The notes below the pieces were generated by a model. It was not told the DNA's origin. It saw nothing but the letters and a program-made list of their open reading frames with translations, and ran no database searches. 64,000 nucleotides of DNA, from assembly GCA_963853835.1 (NCBI GenBank), contig OY970834.1, forward strand, positions 27,162,365 through 27,226,364, given 5' to 3'. How positions within the stretch are numbered: the stretch's first letter is position 1; each line of letters begins with the position of its first letter. The translations under genes were made by a program, and so were the position numbers. Of the stretch, positions 1 to 13,862 are shown in pieces. Origin of the DNA: Calendula officinalis (Eukaryota; Streptophyta; Magnoliopsida; Asterales; Asteraceae).

Positions 1-67
1 ATGGGTTTATAATATATTTTAGAGAATGTTTATTGATGATTACTAATTAAACTGGTTTGATTTGTAG

Positions 68-1068
68 ATGGCAACAACAACCACAACGACAAGTACCAAT
101 AATCTCTCGCTACGCTTGATCCTAGAAAAGGACAAGTTGACTAGGTCAAACTTTCTCAATTGGGAGCGCAATCTTCGCATTGTGCTCAGGCATGAGAGAA
201 AGTGGTATGTCTTGGAGAGAGCAGTACCAAATGTCCCTGCCGCGAATGCTCGAGCTGAAGCAAGGCAAGCTTATGATAAGCATGTCAGTGATGCACTCGA
301 CGTGAGCTGTCTGATGCTCGCCACTTTGAGTCCCGAGCTACAAGCGGGACTTATGATGTGCCTGCATTTGAAATGATCCAGCAACTAAGAGATTCATTTC
401 AAGAGCAAGCTCGCACTGAGAGGTTTGACATCAATCGAGCCTTCAACTCTTGCAAGATGGTCAAAGGAACACCGGTGAGTGCCCATGTCATGAAAATGAA
501 AGGGCACATGGATCACCTGGCTAGACTCGGTCACCCCATCCCATTGCAAATGGCAACATACACTATACTCAATTCATTGTCTGATGATTACAAGCCTTTT
601 GTAGTCAACTACAATATGCATAATATGGAGAAATCCATTGCTGAGCTACATTCTATGCTCAAGACAGCTGAATTGAGTTTGGGGATGAAATCTAAGGATG
701 TTCTAATGGTCAGTAATGGCAGTGGTGGTGGAAAGAAGAGAAAAGGGCATGGTGGTAAAGGAAAGGGTAAAACCAATCCTAACCAAGGAGTGCCAAATGG
801 TAAAGGTGTCAAACAAAATGTCAAGAAGGTGAAGCCTAACAAAGCGAGGACCGAGAATCGGTGCTTCAAGTGCGGGGAGGCTGGGCATTGGAAAAGAAAT
901 TGTCCAAAGGGTGCCAGTGGTGGAGGAATCGCAAGTTCCTCAGGTAACACGACCACACTTCTTATTCACTTTAAGATACTTGTAAAGTATATTACGAGTA
1001 ATCTAACTTTTGCAATCATTTATTGCAAGAGGCGATGGAAAGTGAAGGTGACCAGCATGGGATGGTGA
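68..1068 (+). pseudogene. Copia-type gag fragment with zinc knuckle, frameshifted
   Basis: This is a retrotransposon gag (UBN2/gag-polypeptide family of Copia elements), the RNA-binding capsid precursor. The N-terminal part (68-376) begins with a Thr-rich start and the typical Copia gag block around NFLNWERNLRIVLRHERKWY. The rest (358-1068) lies in another frame, so there is a one-base frameshift near 350-360. The second part ends with a basic Gly/Lys-rich stretch and one CCHC knuckle, CFKCGEAGHWKRNC (about 862-903). No protease, integrase or reverse transcriptase follows, so this is a gag-only remnant or a non-autonomous gag element. A possible intron (donor near 944, acceptor near 1028) would join the gag frame to a short open tail ending near 1193. 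The 5' LTR would lie outside the window. Confidence 0.75.
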
Positions 1069-2110
1069 TTCCTCGAGCACCAAGATTTTATAATTCAGTA
1101 TTTTGTGGATTCAGTAAAACAGTTTCATTTTTGTTGGATAATTTTTATTATATGTTAAAACAAGTTTTTTTGGTTTTAATAAGAATCGATGGTTGAATTA
1201 TATTGTGTTATGTGTGCATGTGTGACAATTACACTAGTCAAGGTTTATGACTAGATTGTAAGTCAAGTTTTTGATTTACTTAATATCTCATGTTTTATAT
1301 TTATTTGATTGCTGTATAAATGAGTAATGTCTTAGAAGCTCAATTACTTAGATACTAGAAATTAGAAGTTTTTCTAAAGTATTTAAGAAGTTTTATGGAA
1401 GCATAAGGTTCAAAAGTTATTGAACTTAGTTAAAACATCGTAAGTAATAAAATTACTTATGATAATATGTTTTAAAGCATTAGTATTAATATAGTATGAT
1501 TATATTGGATATAATCATGATAGACTTTAAAGAGTATTATTACAAGTCTTTCATACTTGTATTAAAAGATTTAATAAAGTCATACTTCCCTAACAAGGAA
1601 TGTTGGATATTCGCAAAATCCAAGAAATGACTTAGAAATTAAATGAACTCTAAGAAGGGTCAAACTATATTAAAGTATTTAAGAACTAAAGGTATTAAAA
1701 TGCAAGTGTTTCATACTTGTAATTAATACAATGTTTAATCAAGTCTTAACAAGGAATTACCAAGTCATTAGCCAAAGAGTTAAGAGAAATAAATGATCAT
1801 TGATTAGATTATTGCAAGCCTTCGTGGTCACAAGTCTTTTGATTAATTATTGCAAATCTAATATGATGTTCACACTCCTGTGAATAAGTTAATCATTTAA
1901 GGAAATTTTCTTTAACTAGTAAAAGTACCTACAAATCAAGTAGCTAAAAGAGATTTAGTTATAAGGCAAGTTTTATAGATTCAAGAAACTAAGGAGCTAT
2001 TTTCCAATCGTCATATGTTTAAAGAATCATATAAAAAAGGCAAGACTAGAATATGTTCTAATGTTGCATGAACAATATCTAGCAAAGACAAAAAGTAATA
2101 GTATTTTAAA
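1069..2110. other. AT-rich stretch, no gene seen
   Basis: No coding potential beyond short random ORFs. It may be non-coding sequence of the gag-only element upstream. The last nine bases (2102-2110, TATTTTAAA) are the left copy of the target duplication of the adjacent Mutator-like element. Confidence 0.5.
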
Positions 2111-3275
2111 GGGTAAATTACAGTTTTTGTCCCTGACCTTTTCCGGATTCGGGGTTTTTGTCCCTAAACTTTTTTCTTCTGTTTTTTTTATCCTCGAGGT
2201 TTTTAAAATTCTGCATATTTGTCTTTCCGTCTATTTTTGGCTGTTAACTGACAGGTTTTTTGTCCATTTTACCAAATTACCCTTATTTTAACTATTTTTC
2301 TTTTTATTTTTACATCTTCTTCTTCTTCTTCTTCTTCCACAAAATTCAAAATCAAAATCAGTCACCCACAAAATCAATCACCCACATAATCAAAATCACT
2401 CACCCATAAAACAAAATTCATAATCAATAATGCAGAATCTGAACAGAGGTTAAAACAAAATTCACCTGTAAGATGAACTGAACAGAGGTGAAGATGAACT
2501 GAACCCTAATCGGGGATCCGATTAACTGAACAGTGGTTAAATTGAAGATGGTGAAGATGCCCGATTAACTGTTTTGTGAATCTTACAGACGAACAGTGGT
2601 TCGGGATAGCCAGATCTGAACACCACCACCACCGTGACGTCTGATTTCAGAGGTTATGGATGGAGAAGACGAGCAGAGGTTCTTGATTTTAGCCCTAACA
2701 ATCTGATTTCAGTAACAATCTGAACACCACCACCACCGTGACGTCTGATTTCAAAGGCCAGATCTGAACACCACCACCACTGTGCAGCTTCGATCTCTCT
2801 GATCTGCCCTTACACTGCCATCACCGTCGAGAAAAGCCTTCAAAAGATTCTTCAATGAACAGATATGATGATTGAAGGTGTGATGATGATAGATTTGCAG
2901 GTGTTTGTTTTTTGTTTTTTGATGGGTTTACAAGTGTTCATGGTTTGATTTCATGGTGTTAATCGATTTGTAGGTTATAGATTTGCAGGTGCTTTTGATT
3001 TTTGGTGGGTTTACAACAAAGTGTTCATGGGTTGCTTTTGTTCTGGATAGACATGAAAGTACAACTATTAAAGCATAGAGTACATATAATTTGGAGAAAA
3101 GGACCAAAATGCCCTTACATGCCTTGCATTTTTCGTCAGTTAACGGCCAAAAATAGACGGAAGGGCAAATATGCATAATTTTAAAAATCTCAAGGATAAA
3201 AAAACAGAAGAAAAAAGTTTAGGGACAAAAACCCCGAATCCAGAAAAGGTCAGGGACAAAAACTGTAATTTACCC
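2111..3275. mobile_element. Non-autonomous Mutator-like element (MULE), 9-bp TSD
   Basis: The 1165-bp element starts GGGTAAATTACAGTTTTTGT and ends with the matching inverted sequence. The terminal inverted repeats extend about 140 bp at roughly 90-95% identity by eye. It is flanked by a perfect 9-bp direct repeat TATTTTAAA (2102-2110 and 3276-3284). Long inverted repeats with a 9-bp duplication are the hallmark of Mutator-like elements. No transposase ORF is present. The interior has a (CTT)n tract near 2310 and partly repeated units containing CTGAACACCACCACCACCGT (about 2617, 2721 and 2765), so it could carry captured sequence, which I could not identify. Confidence 0.88.
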
Positions 3276-3284
3276 TATTTTAAA

Positions 3285-4081
3285 ATACTCGTCTTATGTC
3301 TTTAGTTTAATAGAGATGACTAAATTGTAATTAGTGATAAAAGTTACAATTAAGAGTCATTGAGTAATCAACACGAATGCAAAGAATAAGTAATGATCCA
3401 GTAATAATTAAGTATCTATGTCCAGTAAGGAATAGTACATGAGTTAGTATCATTGTTATTTAGACTTTGTATGTTTTACAACATCCATGAATAAAAGTCT
3501 CTTTATTCAAAAAAGATATAAATCTGTGACTACTCGTCTTGGTGGGAACCTTGATGGGACGTTAACGTCATCGCGGTATTAGGTGGTAGATTCGAAGTTC
3601 TTCGAAGATAGCTACCCAAGTTTTTGTGTAAACCAAATATCGGTGATATTCTATTGGAGCTCGACGAATATTGGATTGACCACCTTGATAATACTTCGTG
3701 GTTGAAAAGTTCAAAAGTATTATTCACTAGGATTGTCCTTAAGCCTGAGGTATTTGGTTTACGATACAATGACTAATGTACTTTGGTTCGTCTTAGACAA
3801 GCCTGAAATATGGTTGTCATAACGAGGCTTTACTGGGTACAAAGGAATTTGTATTGTGAATCGAAATATAACAAGATGGTAATTGCACCTCCTCTTTAGA
3901 AGAGATATTTATGGGTCCCTTGACATGATGAAAACTGACAAGTGCATGGTCATGCCCAAAAAGCGAACTGATTCGTTCTTTGTCGTTTATCACAACAGTT
4001 TAAATCAAATAGTCAAGAAATGATTTCGAGTACAGGAAAAGTATGAATTGTTATTAGTGTAATTTGTTGTTTATCAATTAG
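3285..4081. other. Uncharacterised intergenic sequence
   Basis: No supported gene. The stretch is moderately AT-rich and ends in a pyrimidine/AG context that could act as a splice acceptor for the exon-like segment that follows. Confidence 0.4.
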
Positions 4082-4165
4082 GTTGCTGGCGAGTTGGTTA
4101 CAGTTGGTGTTCCAAGTCAGTCAGGAGCTCCCTCTACATCTATTTATCGAGTTCCTGCCAAAAAG
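4082..4165 (+). other. Exon-like orphan segment of 28 codons
   Basis: An 84-base open segment is bounded by a good acceptor (TTATCAATTAG) and a donor (AAAAAG/GTAGAT). It reads VAGELVTVGVPSQSGAPSTS and then IYRVPAKK. I do not recognise the family and no partner exon was found. It abuts a TA microsatellite. It may be part of the degenerate element that begins the window, or chance. Confidence 0.2.
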
Positions 4166-4169
4166 GTAG

Positions 4170-4171
4170 AT

Positions 4172-4258
<87 letters not shown>
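4170..4258. repeat. (TA)n microsatellite, left flank of MITE
   Basis: An almost perfect TA dinucleotide array of about 85 bp lies immediately left of a terminal-inverted-repeat element. A matching array lies on the element's other side. Confidence 0.95.
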
Positions 4259-6513
<2,255 letters not shown>

Positions 6514-6721
6514 TTAGACCGTCCGTTATGCATGACCCGACCAACGGTCTCGACCGGCCAACTCAGCCTCGGCGACGCGTCCCCGGCGTTACGGGCTCGA
6601 ACCTGCGACGCGTCGAGGTGCCCCAACGGTCGACTACTCGACCGTTCAAGTCGACCGTTGAACGTCTCTTTCTCCCCCTCTCCAACGGCTAAAAACTTAA
6701 ACCAACACCTCTTTTTTACCT

Positions 6722-6729
6722 TATAAATA
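6722..6729 (+). promoter_or_regulatory. TATA box of the Myb-like ORF
   Basis: TATAAATA lies 88 bp upstream of the ATG at 6817, followed by a CA/CT-rich leader typical of plant 5' UTRs. Spacing and context support a promoter internal to the Harbinger-like element. Confidence 0.55.
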
Positions 6730-6816
6730 CCCAATTCTTTTACCAAATAAATCACAACTCTCATTTCTTTCTAAACTCAAACACACACTCAATTCTCTCA
6801 TTCACCCTCTCCAAAA

Positions 6817-8021
6817 ATGTCTTCCTCCAAGAACAAAGGCAAGGGTTCAAAATCTCGACGCCAAGCAAACACTCCCACACCCTCTCAATCACCCACAATC
6901 AACTTTCAACAACCAAGTTTCATACACCAAACAAGTCAACCAATCCCCCAAGGTTATCAAAATAATCCATTTTCTCCCCCTACTACCAACAACCATACCG
7001 ACCACAACCACCACAATATCAACAACCACCATAACAATACCAAAATTATTTTGCTATGGATCATCAAAGTTTTGATCCTTTTGCCGGCCTCGACCAATAC
7101 AACTACCAACCACGAACAGAAAGTGGTTCCCCCGCCACTCCCGCCGCTCCCCACGACGTTGAGTCTTCCGCGTCTTCCGACGAGCCCGTTGTAGCGCCAA
7201 CCAAAAAGAAGGTACCAAAAAGGCGTCAACCACCGACAAAGGGGGTGACCGGCGGAAGCGCGACATGGTCGACGCGCGAAGAGGTAGCCTTATGCAAGGC
7301 TTGGATCAACACTTCCGAAAATGTCGTTAAGGCGAACTACAGGGTGCGTACTGGATTTTGGCAGGATGTGTTAGTTTACTTTGCGAGCGAAATGGGTGAG
7401 ACGAACCGAACATACGACTCACTTAACTGCAAGTGGAAGAATAGGCTTCGTCCTAAAATTGCAAACTTTTGTTATATTTATCACAACCTCGTACGAAGAA
7501 ACCCAAGTGGGGCGAACGACCAAATTTTGTACTAGCGAGCTTGTAGTGAATTTAGGGCTCAACATACAGGGGAGTTCACAGAGGTGGAGTGCTGGAGATT
7601 GTTGAAGGACCATCCAAAGTGGAAGGAGGTTGAATACCCAAAACAATTGCTCAAGTTTCAGGGGTCGAAGGGAAAAAAATCAAGGACGTCGTCATCATCA
7701 GCTGCTCAAGGTTCAGGGGTCGGTGATGAGGCTCAGTATGATAAGGAAGTGGAAGTTGCACCCCCTCGACCAATGGGGCGGGACAAGGCGAAGAAGAAAG
7801 CAGCGGCATCGTCATCATCAGCTCAACAAGGTTCAGATGTCGGTGAACCGCCTATGGCTCAGCAATTAGTCCGGCATTGGAAAGAGGCCACCGAAGAATT
7901 TTTGGACTTCCGCAAAGCTTCTTTAACTGATTTCATGGAGATTCAAAAAGATAACCAAGAGCTCAAGCACATGAAATTCTACAATGAACCGCATGACCAC
8001 TTCACCGGCAAAAAGCTGTAG
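6817..8021 (+). pseudogene. SANT/Myb-like (Harbinger ORF1-type) protein, decayed
   Basis: The reading frame starts MSSSKNKGKGSKSRR and runs through a Gln/Asn/Pro-rich region. It then changes frame before about 7050 and continues from MDHQSFDPFAGLDQY. A Myb/SANT-like DNA-binding block follows (about 7255-7440, with WSTREEVALCKAW, FWQDVLVYF and SLNCKWKNRL). An in-frame TAG at 7533-7535 interrupts it, and the same frame then continues to 8021 with the WRLLKDHPKW motif, a Ser-rich linker and a helical tail. This layout matches the Myb-like ORF1 proteins that accompany PIF/Harbinger transposases, often misannotated in Asteraceae as 'glutathione S-transferase T3-like'. At least one frameshift and one nonsense codon make it non-functional here. 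It sits alone inside the 6517-8321 element. Confidence 0.75.
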
Positions 8022-8690
8022 TGGGTTTTGGCGAGGAAAGCAAAAATCAAGGCCAAATATAATTTGGATTTCTAGTTTTTTTTTTTAGTACGTTTTAATT
8101 AATTTATGTAATGTTTTTTTTATTATTAATGTAATGTTATTTTTTATTATTAATGTATTGTTTTTAATTTAAATTAAAATTAAAAAAAAAATCGAACGGT
8201 CACCCATTACGGGCTATTGGTCGCTGTCTGGTCATGTGTTTGATCAGGAGAGAGAAAGCTGATGTGGCGCAGAGGTGACAGGGGTGACCAAACTTAGTTT
8301 GGTCACCCATTACGGGCAGTCTTATGAATTCTCTTATTTTGCTATTTGAGGAAAGAGACTATGGTTGTGGTTTGTAATTTGTATCGCATTGGTGATGCAG
8401 CTAGCTAGTAGGATGTTTGCAGTTAAATTGTTACTTATTATAAGCAAAAGATTGATTCAACCATCATATTCTAAAAAAGACCATATGAATGTGTTGATGT
8501 AGTTCAACATCTTTCCCTTTTGCGATGAAATTTTTGTCACAAATCTGAAACTATTCCGTCACGAAATATAGTTAACTGGACTTCTTTCCTTTTTCCTTTT
8601 CTGTGGCAAATCGGTCGCATTCTGTGACATAATCCTTTCCCTTGCAGAAATTGCCTTTTGGACAATTTTATTCACACTTGCAATTCTATA

Positions 8691-9007
8691 CTTCCTCAGT
8701 TTCAAAATAAGTGATACACTTTGAATCTCATGTTTTTTAAGGTAAAATATTTTAATAAATGTTAAATTAGATTAAATTGGAAAGTTAGTGAGTGATGACT
8801 GATGAGTCTCACATATTATGATTAAAGTGAGATTAATGATTTTTAAAAGTAAAAGTAAGGGTAAATGAGTCATTTCATTATATCAAAAAAAGATAGTGAG
8901 TATGAGTCTTACTATTTTTTACCAAATAAAGAAAATTTCAAAGTGTATCACTTATTTTGAAATACTAAAAAGTAGAAATTGTATCACTTATTTTGAAACG
9001 GATGAAG
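8691..9007. mobile_element. Stowaway-like MITE
   Basis: TA-flanked 317-bp element. The left end is CTTCCTCAGTTTCAAAATAA and the right end in reverse complement is CTTCATCCGTTTCAAAATAA, matching the Stowaway/Tc1-mariner MITE consensus. A second copy of the inner terminal sequence (GTGTATCACTTATTTTGAAA at about 8944) lies just inside the right end, suggesting a partial terminal duplication. Confidence 0.8.
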
Positions 9008-9530
9008 TAATTAAAACCCCGAGAAACCCATGTAACCTCTTGCAACAACAAGCTCCAATGAGTAGGAATGCTAGAGCCATTAAAATGTGGCATTGGAGCA
9101 ACATATCATTCAAATTAAAAATATTGACTGATTAATAAGACTATTTTTAATCATGACACTAACTGACATTTTAGTTTTTTTTTTTTCAAATCAACATCAC
9201 ATCAGCTGATACTCTAACTGAAATACTCATGTTAATAATACAACTTCATTTAATATTTTATACATAATACACACAATAAATATCAATACCCATTAAAATT
9301 ATTTATAGCTTCATATGTTTACACTTCGGTTGGTGGAAGGAAACAGCCGACGCGAGCCAACCGAAGGACCGTGCCAACTGTTCACCAAAACCCACATGAG
9401 TCGGTTTGCAACGGTTTAAAACCCTCAATATTTTTAAATTTCCACCACTATTCCCTTACAAAGGCGAAAATTTTGCCCTTATATAACCAATATTTATCCT
9501 TGCCCGTTGTAAGAAGTCGAGATAGACTCC
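9008..9530. other. Intergenic sequence
   Basis: No gene seen. There is a 10-bp inverted repeat CTTCGGTTGG...CCAACCGAAG at about 9325-9367. Confidence 0.4.
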
Positions 9531-9884
9531 GGGGGTGTTTGGGAGAGCTTATTTAAGGGACTTATTAGCTTATTTAAGCTTAATAAGCTTATATTAAGTG
9601 TTTGGATATGCTTATAAGCTTGTGCTTATGAGCTTATTTAAGCCCCTTAGATAAGTCATTTTGGTGGGGCTTTTTAAGGCTTATCTAAGAATACCAAGGG
9701 ATTTACATTTTTAACCTCCACATCATTTTTCTTTTATTCACAACCTCTTTACTCTTTAAATCATTTTCGGTAATTTTACAATATCCTTAAATAAGTTAAA
9801 ACAAACACTTTATTTAATAAAAAATTATTAATTTAAATAAACTTATAAGCTAATAAGTATAAGCTATTTTAAATAAGCTCCCCC
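9531..9884. mobile_element. Probable MITE with AAGCTTATTT-type inverted termini
   Basis: The left end begins GGGGGTGTTTGGGAGAGCTT and contains many AGCTTATTTAAG words. The right end in reverse complement is GGGGGAGCTTATTTAAAATA. The GGGGGTGTTTGG start is typical of Tourist or hAT MITEs. The right end seems to lack the first terminal bases and no clean target duplication was found, so the superfamily is uncertain. Confidence 0.5.
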
Positions 9885-10148
9885 AGAATTTTCGTCTAAT
9901 ACACTCGAGAGAATTTAAACACAACACACACAAAGGCACACTGTATTAACCAAAGTAAATCAACCACCAAACGCCATGGTTCTTGCCTTCCTCGCGGAAA
10001 GCCGATTTTTATATTTTCCACCACGGGCCTCCAATCACTACTACGTCTTTTGCGATCACCATTTGGAAGAATCAATCGGTAAACGCAAATTCACCAACAT
10101 TACACCTCATCCACCTCGCCATGTCTTGTATTTCACCTAAATTCCAAG

Positions 10149-10509
10149 TTTTAAAACTCAGGTTGATCCGACCAGTTTAACCGGTTAAATCGTGATCCGT
10201 TGAAAAAAGGGAGTCAAAAGTATCTAGGTTTTTGCTCACTAATGACATGTTTCAACCTAACGGGGTTTTATGAAACCCGGTGACCCAGACAAACCGAAAA
10301 CCGTTTTGTGACTCGGATGTAGCATGTAATCTCGTTTGAGCTTCATTTCTGGAAGTTGATTCGTCGAAATTGGAGACCGAATAAGACAATTTGGAAGATG
10401 GTACGGTGATTTTAGAAACCAAATCTTGGAAAATCAAGTGAATCGACCTGGGTTGGGCCACCGCTTCAACCAGTTGAACCATAATTGAGTAACAATCCAA
10501 GTTTTAAAA
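10149..10509 (+). repeat. Dispersed repeat family, copy A
   Basis: A segment of about 360 bp starts TTTTAAAACTCAGGTTGATC and ends (reverse complement) TTTTAAAACTTGGATTGTT. It shares long stretches with 17793-18146 and with the reverse complement of 62137-62546, for example AAAGTATCTAGGTTTTTGCT and TAGC.TGTAATCTCGTTTGA. This indicates a non-autonomous DNA element with short inverted ends. Confidence 0.75.
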
Positions 10510-11110
10510 TATTGCTTAAGTTCGTACCAACGTCATAAAGCTTACTTTTATTGAAATTAAACATCATCCAAATTATAATGTTTTTTTTTTGGAGTTAAAA
10601 AACTATGTATAAAAGTAAATAGGGAAAAGTAAGTGTGTGACTGTCATATACCTAAGCTTAGGTGTGGAACAACTTAAAACTACATAATTTTGTTTAACAT
10701 GATATTATAAACATGTAACGTACACAAATCAAATTTAAGCTCTTAATTTGTTTCGGATCTCTAGTTTACGGTTTTTGGTGACAAATAAAAGTTAAAAATT
10801 TTCTTTTCGAAGACAATATTACATTTTAATATATTTTAGTTATGAAATGATATTATTTTCTAGTTATCTTGTTACTTATTTAATTAATATAAATATTTAA
10901 ATTAAAAAATTATACTTCGTATTAACAATTTATTTTTCTAAATGACAAATGATAACAACAGTAATTTATAAGGCAAACTTAGCACCCATAACTTATGCAT
11001 CTGAAATAAATATCATTTACATATTAACAAAAATAATAATGATTCTTATGTTAATATTTAGTAGTGATTAATACTATTTTTCATTTTAGTTAAATATTTT
11101 TAAGTTTTGA
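10510..11110. other. AT-rich intergenic sequence
   Basis: No gene or repeat boundary is recognisable. It precedes the promoter of the 11.6-kb gene. Confidence 0.4.
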
Positions 11111-11601
11111 TTGATAGACACTGAACTTTGTCAAAAGGAGAACCCTTCTCCCGACCTACACACATCTTTGCCTCCCAGCCACTGCTCTGCTCTGGCCTTT
11201 CTACCGCAGCCGCCCTTCGTCGCAGCTGCCGTCTTCCGTCAGCAACGCCACCCTAATCGATCCAACCCCTTCTCAATCAGGTTTTCATTTCGTTTTCGTT
11301 TTTGCTGTTACTTTTCAGAAACTCATGTAATGTTGATGTATGTGTACTGAGCACATCATTTGAATTTCTGTGGTTTATTGATTTGGATTTTTTCATAAAA
11401 GAGGGGTAAGGGTTACCAATTGATTGATAGATGCATAATATTTGGAGCAAGACATATCATATGAAACTACATTACGTTCATCTCTTTTTATTTAACTGTG
11501 ACTTTTTGAACCCTCAATCATTATATCAATAAAGTATGACTGTATTGAAGTAATAGATGATTTAAATTTTGACATCTCGCAGATATAATCAGTGATCAAT
11601 C

Positions 11602-12718
11602 ATGGTTTTCGGGGCAATAAGATCCATAATCCGACCCGTATCAAGAACCCTAATTTTTTCTCGTTCTATCTCAACTTGTTTCTCTAAACCCTTGTTTTCT
11701 GCTGCCTACAAAAATGAATTTCACCAAAACCACCTGTTTTGGAGGCCTGCATCAGTAAGGGCAATCCAGAGCCTGACAGATACCCGTTTTCCAAAGAGAA
11801 GGCCCGCTGATAAGCCTCGTAGGAAACGGGCTAGCTTGAAGCCCAAAGGTTAGGGTTTAATTTTCTAAATTATTGTATAATTATAATGACACATTTATGA
11901 AATTAATGGCCTCTGTATTAACCTTTTTATTTTTATTTTTATTTTTGAGTTTTTAATTTAAATTTGATAACATTAGGATAATGTTTGAAGCTGAGTTATG
12001 GATTGCAGAATAAAATTAAAATTGACCTGATTTTTGTTTCATTTTATAGGAGCTTCTAAACATGCCATTCATCATATTTAGAATACTTTTTGGATGTTTA
12101 GGGAAAATGATTATCGGGATCTGAAGTTGCTCTAGTTAGGTTTGCAATGTTTGAGAAATTGGATTTTTTTTATATGCGTTCATAATTGTTTTAAGTCCCT
12201 AGAAATCACGTAATATTTTAGCGATTTTTGAAAGAAAACTTTACATTACATAACTTCTTTGTTGCAACTGATTATTTGATTCTGGTTTTCATTCTTGGAT
12301 CTTGGTGTGCATTTGCTATAAATGAAATGTAACTATATGTGGGAATTGAATTTCAGGACCATTTGCTTGGGTTAAGAGTGTTCCTGGTGAACCAATACCT
12401 GCAAGTCAACCCAATGAAGGAAGTGTTAAACATAGAAATGAAAAAAAGCGGATAAAATTGCGGCGTGCCTTCATATTGGTACGGTTTTGTCACTTTATTT
12501 TGTCATCATTAATCATGAAATATATTTATTAATTATATGAGAATACACAGGCAGAAAAGAAGAAACGTAAGGCCCAATTACAAGAAGCCAACCGCAAGAA
12601 GAAAATTCAGAGGATTGAACGAAAAATGGCTGCAGTTGCTAGAGACAGAGCCTGGGCTGAAAGACTTGCAGAATTGCAAAAGCTTGAACAAGACAAAAAC
12701 AAGTCGCCTACTGCTTGA
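11602..12718 (+). CDS. Small basic, probably mitochondrial protein (178 aa)
   Basis: Three coding exons: 11602-11848, 12357-12478 and 12551-12718, all with GT-AG borders and consistent phase, giving 178 aa. The N-terminus (MVFGAIRSIIRPVSRTLIFS) is rich in Arg and Ser with few acidic residues, as in mitochondrial presequences. The middle contains a conserved-looking GPFAWVKSVPGEPIPASQPN block. The C-terminal third is a highly charged Lys/Arg/Glu helix likely to be coiled (EKKKRKAQLQEANRKKKIQR). It resembles a small conserved plant protein of unclear function (related Arabidopsis entries carry uninformative names); a mitoribosome-associated role is possible but unproven. A 5' UTR intron is likely (donor near 11281, acceptor near 11582), because a CT-rich leader with AATCAG/GTTTTC precedes it. 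No disruption was seen. Confidence 0.85.
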
Positions 12719-13681
12719 TTTTTTATTTTTTATTTCACATTTTCCAGTCACACTGATAACATCTGTTTGTCGCAATAACGAGTATTAGCATTCTAGCCTT
12801 TCATGTTATTTTAAAAATGATATATGTTTTCTGATTTTGTGCATATTTGTTGGAATTTGATGCACTGGATTCTTGGTTTGCTATTTTGTTCATTTCCATC
12901 TTTAATTAGCGCACTTGTTATAAGTTCATGTTATTTTAAAACGGGTTTTGAATCCAATTTTTTCAATTGCCAATTTTTCTACAAGTATTTTCTAACCACA
13001 TGAGCGAATTAGCGGGAAGATGTCCTCCTTGACGACTTCTTTATTAACCCAATCAATCATAAGTCTGAAAGAAATTTACCATCCGAAAGAGAGATACCAA
13101 CATTAGCACTCATGTTCCACCAACTACATTTTTTCTCCAAATAAGAGGGAAATCCATTAAAGCGTGATTCAGAGTCACAAAACAACATGAATGTTCCTTT
13201 CCTTTTAATAAGGTTATCTTTGGTGTCTCCAAACACAAAGATTAACTTTGATAGGAACTAAACGGCACAAGGGAAAGCATCAACATTTAAGATCGGCTCT
13301 TTAATGATAGAGAAATGGTATTATTTGTCCATACCCATTTGATGATGACAAGTGGAAAGAGAATTAGTGGATTATATATATCAAGTTTATAGATGGATAG
13401 ACACATAAATAGGCTCAAATGGTATGTATAAATATGGTGAATAATTTTGGATAAACGGTTCACCTAAAAAAGACCAATAGAATCAAAAATCCATTTCCAA
13501 GAATCTGACAATGAAGACTCAATAATAACGTGAGCGACTAAACTGTTGATATAGTCCAGCTCGCTGGAACCTCGGCTTCTGATGGGCTTGGTCCAGTCCC
13601 AAATTGGGCACTCATTGGACGGTAAAATCCTGTTTGAAATAACGCAAGTAGGGTTCCGGTCAAGTTCAACAATCGTAGAGT
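12719..13681. other. Intergenic sequence downstream of the mitochondrial-type gene
   Basis: It contains the likely 3' UTR to about 12850. Then follows about 300 bp (13000-13300) of more mixed composition that could be an old coding or transposon fragment, not identifiable by eye. Confidence 0.35.
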
Positions 13682-13722
13682 CTTTTTATATCATCGTACG
13701 CATAGACCGATGATATAAAAAG
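13682..13722. repeat. Perfect 15-bp hairpin
   Basis: CTTTTTATATCATCG is separated from its exact reverse complement CGATGATATAAAAAG by an 11-base loop. Function unknown. It could be the end of a small inverted-repeat element. Confidence 0.7.
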
Positions 13723-13862
13723 TTAAATTTCAAGTAAGAGATGTCAATTATCTATACTATCTATAAAGCATTTAGGACTACTAAACATAGCAACTCCTTA
13801 AACTTAAATTTAAGGACATTTCCACTTTTAGTAACTTCTTCAACACCACAAAAATAAAAAAG

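Larger units (their letters stand above)
6517..8321 (+). mobile_element. Non-autonomous PIF/Harbinger-like element with Myb-like ORF
   Basis: The 1805-bp segment is bounded by imperfect inverted termini (left GACCGTCCGTTATGCATGAC; right in reverse complement GACTGCCCGTAATGGGTGAC) and by TTA on both sides (6514-6516, 8322-8324). This 3-bp TWA duplication is typical of PIF/Harbinger elements. Near the right end, GGTCACCCATTACGGGC occurs twice (about 8199 and 8301). The only gene inside is a decayed SANT/Myb-like ORF, and no DDE transposase is present. The left terminal region is GC-rich with several CGACGCGTC-type words, unlike surrounding DNA. Confidence 0.7.
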
